DNA from: Bimastos eiseni
Taxonomy: Eukaryota > Annelida > Clitellata > Crassiclitellata > Lumbricidae
Assembly (NCBI GenBank): GCA_959347315.1
Contig: OY365810.1
Coordinates: forward strand, 3,613,467-3,677,466
Direction: 5' to 3'
DNA: 64,000 nt
The translations under genes and the position numbers were made by a program. Of the stretch, positions 47,201 through 63,250 are shown one piece after another. The first letter of the stretch is position 1, and the number at the start of each line of letters is the position of its first letter. Under the pieces are notes generated by a model. That model saw nothing but the letters and a program-made list of their open reading frames with translations, ran no database searches and was not told the origin of the DNA.

Positions 47201-50200
47201 CATTGTATAGCGCGTGTCAGTGTAAATATCCAGTTCGCAGTACAATACAGTAATGTTGTTTAATGTCAAAACAATATAATTTTAAAATATACATTTATAT
47301 ATGAAAATAAATGTCACTAGGTGACAGTAGCATTAGCCTTGGAGGTAGAACATTGCATGGATCAGGGAAGAGAGCGGAACATAGTTTTTATCCTACCGAT
47401 AGGTTTCATCCTCGACTATCGGTCGGCCGCACTGACCATACGCATTGTGACCAAGAGAAAAAACTAAAATCGAAACACACAAAACAAATGTTGTCTTCAA
47501 ATATTCAAACCAACCATAATTTCAAATGTACAGACCAATTCTCCAAGTTCTAAATTCAATAAGATATTTTATTACTGTCAATATGATTATCATTACAACC
47601 ATCATAATCATTGCAGTCCATCATTCAGGCATCCAGGGTCAATAGATATAAATATGAAGCAAGAAAGCAATTTTGAGTGAATGATTTACCCACATTCCCA
47701 ATACAATAATAATAATAATAATAATAGCAATGCTTTAACGCTGTCGCGTTTCAGGGCACTTTCGCCAACCAGGACAACAACGACGAGTAGGGTCATTTCC
47801 AGAAAAATTGCATATTTAAAAAAATAATAATAATAATACCCAAAGTCACAATACAAAAAATAATAATAATAATAATAATACTATGTCAAGATTACATCAC
47901 CTGACAAGCGGCGACCCAGATGGCCTGATGACAGATCCGTTGGCAATGCCATTGATAAATAATGCCATATGTGACATAGCAATATTAATAATAATAATAA
48001 TAATACTTAATAGATAATAGCATCATCAATAGTGACTATCTATAAATAATTAAAATAATAATAATAATAATAATAACAATAATAATGATAATAATAATAC
48101 AAAATAAAGCTCATAAACATTTTCTCATATTAATACAAAACATCAATCACTGCCAACAAAAAGAAGGCAACAGAAGCCACTTCATGGCTAAACCCATTTT
48201 GTGAATAACTCACCACAATATTAATAAGAATAAAAATTAATTAATTAGCTTCAGCATTAATTTCCTCACTTCCTTCTGCATCTGTAGCAAGAACTGTGTG
48301 AGCACGACCACAGCCCACATGAGTCAGTTTCGTCGTGTTTGGATATAGCAACGGCAGCTCAATAGATGCAGGTGCTATCACGTAGTCTAATATGCGGCCT
48401 ACGAGAGAATGAAAAGAAAATTCAACATTCTGTTTTATTATTCTAATTATTAAAATTATATTATGTAATTTAATGTAATGTAAGGTAATCAAGAATTTAT
48501 ATGGCACCCCTTCAAGATATCTACTCAGCGGCAGTGCAGTCTCTGTGCTGGCCTAAATGATGTTAGAGCCGTAGTGAACAAGAGAATTACATCTGTTAGC
48601 TAACTATGCATAGTAAGCTGAAAAAGAGTCACAAGAAGCATCCAATGGAATCCCGTCCACAGCTCACAGATAGATGGCATCGATGATAATAGCCTCTTAT
48701 TATCATCATTAAATATCATTCTCCTATTTGCCAAAACCATCGATGCCTTGCGCACTACACATAGAAGTTAATTAATTAATTAATCAAACTTACAAGTAGA
48801 AAACCGATGTCAAAAAATTCAAAATACATAAACAAGGTTTATTGTGCAGAGGTACAAAAACTCTGTCACAGCAGAATTCTGTTTCAAGACGTCAGTACTA
48901 CTTTCGCACTCTCTAGAGCCTCAAAAACTGATTATCAGTCAGTGAAACTTGATACAGCGCCTCTTCAAGAAATCTACTCAGATGCTTTCTCTGCACTTTC
49001 TCTACATGATATGATGTCAACTGTCATTTCAACAACTGCGAACAGTAGCTAGCTACAGTAAGATAAGAGTCACAAATGGGTGGCCCACGCTCAAACGTGT
49101 AACCAATCAACGAATTCCAGTTGACAGAAGGCATGGATGCTCAGAATCTATGAACATTGGAGAATGTCATATGCAATAGACAAACATGGTTCAAATAACT
49201 TTAGTTTGATACCCTGATTATTGTGAACTAGGCACATATGTTTCAGAAGTTTCTAGTCAAAACACGGAAGAGTAGAGGAGGAATTCAAAAATGAAGTAGA
49301 AACCTGATTTCCTTGGAAACTCTTGATATCCTAGTTGTGAGTCCGTGTTGAGACCGGATCCATAAAGAACGTGTTTTCCATTCTGGGTCTGACAGAGATA
49401 TGCTGAGAAACCATAGCCACAAGAAAGATCCCTTACCTGCACTCAACAAAATTACCGTCATGTGAGAGCCAGAAATTCGTCTTCGTATTCAAGCCATGCC
49501 ATATTGAACTTTAAGCCGATACTCTATAAATTTCCAATGACAATTATTGTTCCCATTAATTATTTTTTAAATACCAATCAAATGAACAATTACCACAAGT
49601 ATTTCCAAACATTCAAATAACAGTTATTTCAAGTTAAAAGCTTCTGAATAAAAAGCCATAACAACTATTTCCACAGCCATTTCACATGACACAAATATTT
49701 CCACTAATAAATAGACGAACCAACTATACCCACCGCTATTACTTAATTGAAATTGCCACAATTATATATGGGAATAATTTCATGAATGTCAAACGAGCAA
49801 GTATATCCCTTCCCCTCAATGCCCTTGACCCTTCTCACTGACCTTGACCCTGTGTGTCTCCTTGAAGTCGATTCGTAAGGGTGTCAGTTGCGTTAGACGA
49901 ACCTTCTGGTGTTTCTCTGGCTTCAGAAGCGTCTTCAACCCTTAGCAACATCACACATACAACAAAATACAGTCCCAACAAAATTACTTATTTCCAAACA
50001 CAGATAAATACAGAGGACCACAAAGTAATGAATAACACACTGACGATTTTTGTATCCCCGTAAGGTGGACCAGTCCCTCTTTTGCAAGGCAGTGGCATTG
50101 TTTAAACTAGATGTATGACGTGATGGGCGCCTTGCACGGCTGCCGACAGTAAGATATGACTCCTATGATAACTTGTCTTCGCTCGTTCATACTGTGTTTG

Positions 50201-51434
50201 TAATCATAGCGCAATCTGTCGGTTTCAAATTAAAAATAATAATTATAATTGATACATGCATATACGCATTGTGGCACATACATACTAGAGAAATACAATA
50301 TACATACAAATACACAGTAGCATGAATATTAAATACATGCATACAATCTCACACACACACATATATACGATACGATTCCACTTCGATAAAGACCTCCTAG
50401 AGATAAGTACAGAAGTGCACACGTTGACCCTTGTGATTCTCAATTACACTTTCGCTTCAATTGACCATTCGTTGATGTCTTCGTCGTCCATTGACGATAA
50501 CGACACAATAAACTTCAAAAGATCGGATCATACCAAATCAGAACAGAAATACTTGATCTCTATATATTTACAGGGAAGACTCTGTGTGCCTTTCTGTCTG
50601 GCTAAGCATTTGCACAGTCTTACAGTCATTGACTCGAAACCTTCACAGTTGGCTCAGGGAACACCTGGGACATGCAGTCGAGAAGTTGGTGAACCTGCGG
50701 CAGATGTCTTCCTAGTCTCCAGGGCAAACAACCTGTCTCAGGACAACTACCCCAAGGAGTCCACCTAAAAGAAACATTTCTTTGTCATTCGCCAGAAGCG
50801 TGTCGACGAAAAACCTGCTCCACATCTGCTGACATGTCCATGTGATATCTGTCGGCCGCACCTATTGCTCTTTTACACCGCCATGGTTTGGGAGATATCG
50901 TACAGGTAGCAGGTATACAGTAGTTAGCCATCATTTGTACAGTCAGTCAGGTGGGTATGTACTTTGTACACATCAGTGTCTATACACAATTCCGTTTATG
51001 CATTTCCACACCTTTACAGCTATTCACTCGAAACCTTCCCAATTCACTCGGGGAACACCTGGGACACCCAGTAGATGGTTTGGTGAACCCCGCGGACGCC
51101 GTCTTCCTGCTCTCCAGGTCCAAAAACCTGCCTCAACTCGTGCAGCGCCGTGTTCCCCAGCTAGTATTGGATAATATACCTGATAATGAAAAATTTACTT
51201 GATAGTGAATAATATACTGGGGATTTTCATACCAAGAGCCCCTGTTGCAGAACATCCCCAGCCGTAGAGTCTGTCTGCGCGCCTGACATTTTCACCTGCA
51301 TACTGAAACACTGTGTCATCAAATTCACGCTTCACGACTTTACGTTTCCAGGAACTACCCAAGCGTGAAGCCTGAACGTTTGGTGCTGACAATTTCAGAA
51401 TGATCCTTCCAGGATAATGACAGATGCATGCCAT
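41915..51434 (-). CDS. RCC1L: RCC1-like GTP-exchange-factor-like protein (RCC1L/WBSCR16), 12 exons, 458 aa
   Basis: Exons: 51434-51233, 49940-49843, 49436-49304, 48398-48270, 47463-47397, 46950-46902, 46277-46193, 45669-45559, 44526-44362, 43342-43169, 42566-42481 and 41992-41915. Phases agree at every junction and the sum is 1377 nt. RCC1L is a mitochondrial protein with an RCC1 seven-bladed propeller, linked in vertebrates to OPA1/fusion and to the mitoribosome and pseudouridine module. The N-terminus (MACICHYPGRIILKL) is basic and Ser-rich, as in a transit peptide. It is followed by YAGENVRRADRLYGWG, matching the vertebrate start of the propeller, and the blade motifs CGYGF, CGRAH, CGQDH, CGLYH and CGVDH appear in order. 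WGYGILGRGPNVV and the CKSFA end match the human protein closely. An in-frame TGA precedes the ATG. Length is near the human 464 residues. Confidence 0.93.
43960..44170 (-). mobile_element. SINE copy 1 in an RCC1L intron
   Basis: Shares TCTTCAAGAAATCTACTCTG, the CATTTCAACGACTG block and TGACAGATGGCATGGATG with the copies at 48.49 and 48.94 kb. Confidence 0.6.
44190..44275. repeat. (TA)n microsatellite
   Basis: TATATA tracts in an RCC1L intron, about 45 bp in the longest run. Confidence 0.9.
46380..46815. repeat. Degenerate ~14-bp tandem array (GCTCGGCCTTTAAT)n
   Basis: About 30 diverged units (GCTCAGCCTTTAAT, GCTCGGCCTGTAAT, GCTCGACCATTGAT and so on) over ~430 bp in the RCC1L intron between exons 6 and 7. 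It runs directly into a SINE 3' end (GGGCGCTATATAACTTTATGAATGAATGAA). Confidence 0.8.
47700..48095. repeat. AAT-rich microsatellite clusters
   Basis: Four AATAAT tracts interrupted by a dispersed repeat (47740-47815) and unique sequence, in the RCC1L intron between exons 4 and 5. Confidence 0.8.
48485..48700 (-). mobile_element. SINE copy 2 in an RCC1L intron
   Basis: CACCCCTTCAAGATATCTAC, then CATCTGTTAGCTAACT and AGATAGATGGCATCGATG. Same layout as the copy at 43.96 kb. Confidence 0.6.
48935..49160 (-). mobile_element. SINE copy 3 in an RCC1L intron
   Basis: GCGCCTCTTCAAGAAATCTA, CATTTCAACAACTGCGAACA and GACAGAAGGCATGGATGCTC. It is the least diverged of the three copies. Confidence 0.6.
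50044..50200 (+). mobile_element. SINE-like copy related to 10430-10630
   Basis: GTATCCCCGTAAGG and GCACGGCTGCCGACAGTAAG match the copy in the Ig/CARD intron. A (AAT)-rich tail follows. Confidence 0.5.
50560..51190 (+). mobile_element. Two copies of the CACTCGAAACCTTC element
   Basis: Each copy reads TGCACAGT/TTTCCACAC-like start, then TTCACTCGAAACCTTCCCAA, GGGAACACCTGGGACAC, a GTTGGTGAACC block and CTCCAGG. The short open frames here are the element's own. Opposite orientation to the copies at 54.0 and 54.9 kb. Confidence 0.65.
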
Positions 51435-53980
51435 TACTCAGCGAGATCTGTTTGATGAATAAAACCCATGAAAAAATCATAACAGACAATTTCCTTAGAC
51501 ATACCTCTTCGTCATATCCAAGAACTTCCTGAACATCAGAAAAAACATGCATCAAATCCTTTCATCAGAGCAACTTCTAATTAAGCAGAATATTAAGTCA
51601 ACAATTGCATTAAACTTAGGAAGGCTGAACATAGACCCAAATTAATTTCTCTGTGTGATGTGTGGCTGAAATTCAGCCACAGAAGTCACACCCATATTTT
51701 GGCAAACTATTAGAATCGGGGTTTAAATTTCCATGTAAAATTTTGCATATTTTGTGTAAAATGGTTTACATGCTGTGATTGGTCGCAAAATGGACGGATG
51801 AATTGCAGGAGTAGAAAAAATAAGCAAATCAACTACTACTGTCTGCGATTTCTATCGGTTGTCATGGGCGATCGAGATTTCCTGTCATTTGAGTGATAAC
51901 ATTTAATTCCGTAAGACTGCCTTACATTACATCACAATAATTATTATTGTATTCCCATCGGAGATTACAGCCCGGCTAGTCTATCAATGATTAAATAGAA
52001 ATAATCGTCGACATAGCAAACAGTCATTTACTTCAACAATACCTGAGACTTCTTTTTAGTAACGTTTCAGATTTTAAATTAAAAATTACAATTTGTTTTC
52101 GCATTTTTCATGCCGCAAACAACGAGGTAAAAAATATCCGAAGGCGACTGAGCGATATTATATGAACACGTAAATCCTAATCAGTAGCAATATGCAGTCT
52201 TTTGTCAAGAGTGATAGAAAAGAATAGGTGAGGCGAGTTTTCCAAAACGCTTCTCGATAGAATTATTTTCTCCCGCATATTATTATATCTAGCGACATTA
52301 TATCTTACAAAGGGTTGAAGAAATAGAGTTTATGGTTGGAGATAATGCATTCATAAAGTCTGAATCTACCAGCAAAGTGTTAATGGAGTAAATATTTTAG
52401 GTCACAGGTTTTCTGTCTTAAAAATCTGTAAGCGGTCAGAGTAGACCTCCAAAATTATGTTTTTCATTGTCATGGTGTCTTTGACAGTTTTTTCTAGAAG
52501 CGTTATGAAAGAAATAAGACCCGGTACTCAGGAGAGGCGTAACTTGATTGATATTTTAGTGTTACCCACGTAAATCCTAATCAGCGGACGTTTTTTCATA
52601 TACGCCCTCCGCACCAGCCTTTCGTAAAAATCCATACAACCAAAAAAGAAACTGCAGATAAGAACGACCAAACGTTAAATCTATGTAACCAGGCTCGTTT
52701 ACATACAGCATGAATAGTTAAGTCAATAAATTTGTATCGATACATTGCATCGATGGTAGTGTATCAGGAAAATATCCCCGTATGCCCATATAGCAATCTT
52801 TTCCGTTCCATAAGCTCGTTACAACTAGGCCTATATTTCGTCTGACTAACTTTGGTGATCCTTACAACTTTTGCCCACCCCACCTTCTATTCATTCACGA
52901 GTGTTGTGATGTTGTGATGTGACAGCTATTCAATGGAGAGCCGCATCCTGTTTCCAACGTGACCTGAGACATAGGGCAGAACATTTGATATATTAGCCTC
53001 TGGCGGATTTAGTTGGGGGCGATTAATCTTGGAAAGCGGATATTTGGATGGATGTATGGAATATTGAAGGGGTGGCTTTAATTGTTTGAAAAGGAAAGCC
53101 TGTAGGGTGATAAATTGAGGAAATGACGCAACAACGTTACTTAGGCTATTCACATCAATTATCGTTTATATATATTGAGTCTAAACGATATAGGGCCAAT
53201 ATAGGCCTGTCAAAATTATTAATAATAATACAGACTGCAGACGATAGTGGATGAGAGGCAGTCTACGCTGCAGCATTTCGTTAGCCTATTAATAATTTTA
53301 TGGTTTAAATTTATAGTAATATAATCTTTTGTAGTTCCACGTCTTTGTGGGATACTAAATAATTCATAAGTGAGCTAGGGCCTACTTATAGAAAATTAGA
53401 TGCTAAATTATACGCGAATAACTACTGAATTGCAAATGCGCTTTGAACATGACTTGGTAACACTCCAAACTAGCCTGCGCAGAAAATTCAGTGTTCCATG
53501 ATCAGCACGCTAATCAACCTATATATATAGGCGTTCAGAGCTCAATGAGTAGGAGTGTTACACCAAAGCGCCTCGATCTGTGTTTCGTGGAAGAGTTTAT
53601 TGCTTGGCATACCGATCGTAAATATGCGGCGTATTGACCTCAGAAGTTTATATTATGGTTGGTGCTTGCTTGGAACCGAAGATGGAATTTTTCCTATGAT
53701 AAACGGTGAGCTGTGTGGAATGGTCTCCCAGAAAAGTCGTGCGGTTAAAAGTCAACAGGGTCTAGGATATTCAGACATAGGAAACCGAGGCTGATTGGCC
53801 TTCAGACTCAACCCACAGTAACGCGAACAGCAGTGATTCTATCCTTCTCCTCCTCAGCTGAGACCATCAATGTATATGAGCCTTGTCTCATTCTCTCACA
53901 TTATTACCCGATCAGCGCCACCGATTGATGCCTAGCCATTTTGTGCTAGCGATTAATAAAAGCGCAAAAATAGGGCCATT
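51435..53980. other. RCC1L upstream region, no further gene recognised
   Basis: Should contain the RCC1L promoter just above 51434. I see no strong TATA box, and the downstream frames have no domain I know. Confidence 0.4.
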
Positions 53981-53984
53981 ATTA

Positions 53985-54185
53985 TTTACTAGCTGGGGTA
54001 CCCGGCGTTGCCCGGTTTGAGACCGGTTTTTGGCCCGGAAGAGCAGGAAGACTGAGGCCGCGGATTTCACTAACCCCTCTACTGGGTGTCCCAGGTGTTC
54101 CCCGAGCGAACGGCGAAGATTTCGAGTGAATAGGCGTAATAGTGTGCAAATGCACAAACGGACAGACAGACAGAATCTAGATATA
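53985..54185 (-). mobile_element. CCCGGCGTTGCCCGG element copy
   Basis: Begins TTACTAGCTGGGGTACCCGG, then CGTTGCCCGG, a GTGTCCCAGGTGTTCCCCGA block, GCGAAGATTTCGAGTGAATA and a GGACAGACAGACAGA end. TACTAGCTGG-TACCCGGCGTTGCCCGG is a widespread mobile-repeat signature in invertebrate genomes. Confidence 0.65.
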
Positions 54186-54186
54186 C

Positions 54187-54660
54187 ATGTATCTTCGACT
54201 TTTTCTCCTCTTCCTATTCCTTAGTGTTCATCCTTACTCACTTTCCTCCCTTCTTTTTCTTCTGATTAGTGGCATCATCTCTTCCCACCGCTTCATTACG
54301 TTTGATTCACCTTCCCTCACTATAACCCTTCTCCTCATCTCTAATAGTTCCTCTTCTCTTTCTCCGTCTACTCTTATTTGTATTCACTCCCTTTTGTTCT
54401 CACTCACCTTTTCCCAACTGTCTCCCCTTCCTCCTACTTCTCACCCTATCCTAACCGCTTCCTCCTCCTTCCCCATCCTCCTTTTCACTCTCCTCACCCT
54501 CTGCTCCACTTACTGCACTCATCGTTGCACTTCTCCTCTCCGCTGCTCCATTATCCTAACCTATGACTTCCTCCTCCTTTTCCTCCTCAACAATAATCCT
54601 TCATTCCCTTTCCTAGCACTCTTCATCATCCTAACGGTCCTGACCTTTCTTCTTCCCCTG
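54187..54660. repeat. Pyrimidine-rich (CT/TTC) low-complexity tract
   Basis: About 470 bp of C/T-rich sequence on the + strand between two element copies. The 178-codon Leu/Ser/Phe frame is compositional. Confidence 0.7.
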
Positions 54661-54689
54661 ATAGCCCGAACCCTCTGCATTCCCGCCAA

Positions 54690-55160
54690 CTCGCTTTTAA
54701 CGGCGAAGGTTTCGAGTGAATAGCTGTAAAGGTGTGGAAATGCATAAACGGAATTGTGTATTCGTCTAGACACTGATGCATACAAAGTACATACACAGCT
54801 GACTGTGCAAATGATTGCCAACTCTATACCTGCTGCCTGTTTCTCCCAAACCGTCCATTCGTAAAAGAAATAGGTGTGGCAGACAGAAATCACGTGCACA
54901 TGTACAGCATTCGTAGGTCGGGGACCAACATGTGTCGGTCCTAGGGACTGAAAAGGAAACTTTCCTTGGGGTTCCTGAAACATGTTTTTGGCCCTGGAGA
55001 TCTGGAAAACGCTGTGCGCGCGTTCACCAAACCCTCGACTGCGTGTCCCATGTGTTCCCCAGCCAACGGTGAAGGTTTCGAATGAATAGCTCTAAAACTG
55101 TGCAAATGCATCGCCGGACAAAGACACACAGACAGAATTCTGTCTTTATTTATATAGATG
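54690..55160 (-). mobile_element. Two more CCCGGCGTTGCCCGG-family copies (partial)
   Basis: The piece at 54.69-54.75 kb has ACGGCGAAGGTTTCGAGTGA. The copy at 54.91-55.16 kb has GTCCCATGTGTTCCCCAG, GGTGAAGGTTTCGAATGAAT and ends ATTCTGTCTTTATTTATATA. Confidence 0.6.
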
Positions 55161-56460
55161 TTACGGTGACTACAGAAAAGTGTGCACTCGGCTGCACTGT
55201 AAAAATTTTAATCGACCATTACCAAGCCCATGTAATAATCGCTAGGGCCTAATACGAAAATCCTTTGTGCCAATAATAGATGTAATCACGAGTTAGCGAC
55301 TTTCTTAGCCTCAGCACGCGTTCGAGTTTCGATATCAACCATCAGAAGATAGCAGATACAAATGGAGAAAGCAGCGTAGATGGGAACCGTATCTTCAATG
55401 GCAGACACTAATTTGGGGCAAAGACCCCGTGTAGGGAGCGAATTGTACGTGAAAATGTATCTTCAGTACTGTTGGAGATATGAATTCCCGTTTGCGGGCC
55501 GTGTAATCCAAGATTCAAATATCTGTTTTAAGCATCAGGAATCCAGGATTCGAGCCCTCGGCAACCTCACCCACAGAGGCGCGTGCGCATTCCGTCTAGG
55601 ACTCAGTGGACGAAACATGTTTCCTCAAGGGATACAGTACTTCAAGCCATTGAGGGAAACATCATGTGAAGAGCGGCTTCAGTTTTACGACAGTCATAAA
55701 GATCATTAGCGTCTTCCTCCTCCTCCTCCTCCTTTATCCAGGCTTTGGACTGGCGCTGCCAGTTTGCAAGCAGTGTATGAGTTATGCGAAGCAGAGCTAG
55801 ATCAATGGCGGAGACAGCCTCGATGGGAGATAATTCTGAACCTTTGGGGTCATTCCTATTCGCCTCTATATTTCTGCAATGGCATTGGCGTTTCGCGCCC
55901 AGTTGGTGGGCCATTACACCGATTTGAAATTCGGGTATCAGGATTCGTACACAAGGACATTAAAGGCCGTGACCCCTTTCAATCATTCAACGGTGTCGCA
56001 GGGTTTCTTACAAACGTTCACTGAAAATATGCAGGTCCAACGAAATGGGGTCGAAATAACATGGTCCTTACACGGGCAAATAGCATTACCCCAATTCAAA
56101 TGCCCAACGGTCGGTGAAGCGTGGGTCCCCACCCAATCAAATCATCGAAAACTGGAGCAGGACCGAGGCTCTGTAGATACAAGTGTACGTTTCCTTTTAC
56201 AAATCGAGCCCCGCGTGCACATTGCTGAGAGCACATTGATGCAGGGCAGAGAGTGTTCGGCCTCTACGGGCGGTAATTTATGGACAGCCGTTTTATATCA
56301 GTTGCTGCGTAGCTGCCCGGCTTAGTCTGGCTCTCGGCCTCCTTGGGCTCCAGACTCATCGTACTATGGTACACAGCCCCCATTCACGGCCTTCAGTCAG
56401 TATGACTGCTTGCATGTTTCTGACTAGCTCTTCGACTGCGTTCGCGGTGACGCATAAAGT
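55161..56460. other. No gene recognised upstream of the microsatellites
   Basis: Several short overlapping frames on both strands, including a (CTC)n-derived Glu run near 55720. None shows a known domain or consistent splice signals. Confidence 0.4.
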
Positions 56461-56469
56461 ATATGAGTC

Positions 56470-56666
56470 GACCCCGTATGTGTGTGTGTACGTATGTGTG
56501 TATGTGTGTGTATGTGTGTGTATCTGTATGTATATCTCAGCTTGTCTGTTTGTGTGTTTATCCGTGTTTCTTTCTCTATGCCCATTCATTTAGCTGCCTG
56601 TATTTGTCTTCCAGTATCGGTCAGTCGGTCTGTCAAACTATCGTTATCAGTTGCCCGCCTGTCTCC

Positions 56667-56717
<51 letters not shown>

Positions 56718-56730
56718 GTTTGCCTGCATA
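56470..56730. repeat. (TGTG)n and (CTGT)n microsatellites
   Basis: TGTGTGTATG tracts, then about 12 tandem CTGT units at 56668-56718, ~460 bp upstream of the beta-tubulin ATG. Confidence 0.9.
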
Positions 56731-57179
56731 GCGTAAACCGGATTAAAATATACCCGCCACCTGGACAAGGACGGATAGCGACGCCAACAATCATACAGAC
56801 CAATGCACACGCACAGGGACAGAGGGACAGAGACAGAGAGACAGAAAGAGAGAGTGAGAGAGAGAGATCTGGTAGGCGAAGCCTGTGTAGCTCGATAGGC
56901 AAAGAGCTACTACACCGGCTGCAGCTGCCTTTGTGATGCAGACCACGTGCTTCCCTCTGCGTCACTGTATCTTTCCCTCTGCCTCTCTGTCTGTTCGTCA
57001 GTCCGTCTGTCTCCCTCCGTCTGTCTCCCTCCGTCGCCTCCTGGCGGTCATGTTCTAAGTCGGATCTCCGCAATCACGCGAAAGCATCATTCTCGCAACG
57101 AACCGACGACGTAGACAGACCTACGAGACCATCCTGTTCCAGACAACTGAAGAAATTTCTTTACTTTGAAACAACAAAT

Positions 57180-61574
<4,395 letters not shown>

Positions 61575-61856
61575 TCAATAATATTCCATCGTCAATGATG
61601 ACGTCACAGAATGTGAAAAAATTTCCGTTGCCAGATAACAAAACAGCTTTTTCGGAAAAATTCAGTTTTTTTATAAATTGGAGATAATCAAATGACTAAG
61701 TAATAGTATTTAAGTGTAATTTGAGATCCTGGACAATTTCCGTTACCTGCAGCCAACTCGTGGATATCGTGCTTATTCATGAATTTAATAGCTGATAAGT
61801 GTTTGCTTAGTTTTAACACTAGATGACTCGCTATTTAAGACTAGACTTTAAAGTAT

Positions 61857-61862
61857 AATAAA
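61857..61862 (+). terminator. TUBB: Proximal polyadenylation signal of beta-tubulin
   Basis: AATAAA about 280 nt after the stop codon, on the coding strand. Confidence 0.45.
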
Positions 61863-61945
61863 TGCATGAAATATGGAAATTTGCATCGAGGGTGTTAAGT
61901 TTGAAATTTTGAAATGTAACTTGCCAATCTAGGTTCAATTGATCC

Positions 61946-61951
61946 AATAAA
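61946..61951 (+). terminator. TUBB: Distal polyadenylation signal of beta-tubulin
   Basis: A second AATAAA, followed within 25 nt by TTGTTCTTTGTTGTCTGTG, a GT-rich downstream element. This is the better-formed of the two sites. Confidence 0.55.
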
Positions 61952-62062
61952 TATTACTTTGTCGAATTTGTTCTTTGTTGTCTGTGACGCTGGTATTAGA
62001 AAGTCCAGTCTCGTTAAACTTTAGGTCAAAAGACAACATCAGACTATATATGGGCGTAATTG

Positions 62063-62412
62063 TAATTTATGGTTTTAGCGTCTCAAGAAATGTATGCATG
62101 GTTTAGGTCACAAGTGAGACATCCTATCAAATAATACTTTGATCCAACTTCCATTTAGGTATATTTCTTTTCATCAATTGAGTTTTTGCGTGTACACGAT
62201 TTTGTTTACATCCGTTGCATCAACATTCTCTCATCAAAACCGAGGGTCTTGAGTTTGAAAAAGAAATAAACATAAATGGAAGCTAGATCGATGACATATA
62301 TTTAAGTAGAAGCAAGATTGATGAAATGAAATGTGCTGTTTTTATACAGTGCTGCGTTTGTATTGAGTACATTGCTTGCATTAAATTTTTCAGACGCTAA
62401 AACCATAAATTA
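62063..62412. mobile_element. 350-bp MITE-like element
   Basis: Perfect 21-bp terminal inverted repeats (62063-62083 and 62392-62412, containing TTTATGGTTTTAGCG and its complement) bound a non-coding AT-rich interior. Target-site duplication not clear. Confidence 0.6.
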
Positions 62413-63034
62413 GGCTATCTAACCTATATACAGACTGTAGCCTATGTTGTATAATTGGACTATCGTTTAAAGTACTAATGATTAATATTTCGTTTTATCG
62501 AGTATGTAATATCCTTGAGATAAATATTCTGCAATTTTTTTTATTGAAACTCACAATAATAATATTATATGGTGGTTTGCGCCTGCGCTGTATCCTCACT
62601 ATAGGCCGTGCGTTTGCAAGCGGTTCAATAAAGTACACTCTTAACTTGTCTTTACTACAGAGTCCATCACTAATTTATTGAACCAAAATTGGATTACCTA
62701 GTTGTGAAGAGGATGTACCAGTGATTGGCTGCATTTCTATGGACGTTAGATGGAACCATTCTGGGTCTATATGGGCCCCGTTGAGAATATGAATACATCT
62801 ATACATGAACCTGTGTTGCAATGGTTGCATCTTGAGAACTTGCACGCTATCGATGTTACTGCGTGCGATGGTTGGTATAAGTTTAGGCTAAATCACGCTT
62901 CATATGCAGAGGCTAAGAAAGGTACACTCGCAGTGCATAATTATATCACGGCAGAAGAACTTCATTAGGGGCCAAGTGTCTCAACAATACCAAAAACGTA
63001 ATTGTGTTATTAGTTGCCTTGGATCCAGAGGTCT

Positions 63035-63250
63035 TATGTCGGCACGGTGGCCGATTAGTTAGAGCGGTCGGTCTGTAACGTTCAGTGTGCGCGGGTTCGA
63101 TCCGAGGAGTCACTGTGTAGGGACCTTGACCTTGAGCAAGTCCTTCGTGCACAATTACTTTGCATTACAACTGCAGTTGTGCTATCGAGGCGTGCGTGCA
63201 CATCCCAGCTGATTGTAATAGGGCAATATCAACTTTCAATTGTAATGTAT
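63035..63250 (+). mobile_element. tRNA-derived SINE
   Basis: The tRNA-like head GGCACGGTGGCCGATTAGTT has an A box followed by a B box in GCGGGTTCGATCC. The non-tRNA body follows. The anticodon arm is not a proper stem, so this is not a tRNA gene. Confidence 0.65.

Noticed and set aside
54187..54723. 178-codon Leu/Ser-rich open frame
   Set aside because: Lies wholly in a pyrimidine-rich tract; compositional artefact.
56463..57073. Several open frames on both strands upstream of tubulin
   Set aside because: They are translations of (TGTG)n, (CTGT)n and GAGA tracts.
63040..63110. tRNA gene
   Set aside because: A- and B-box-like sequences are present but the cloverleaf is incomplete and SINE body sequence follows.
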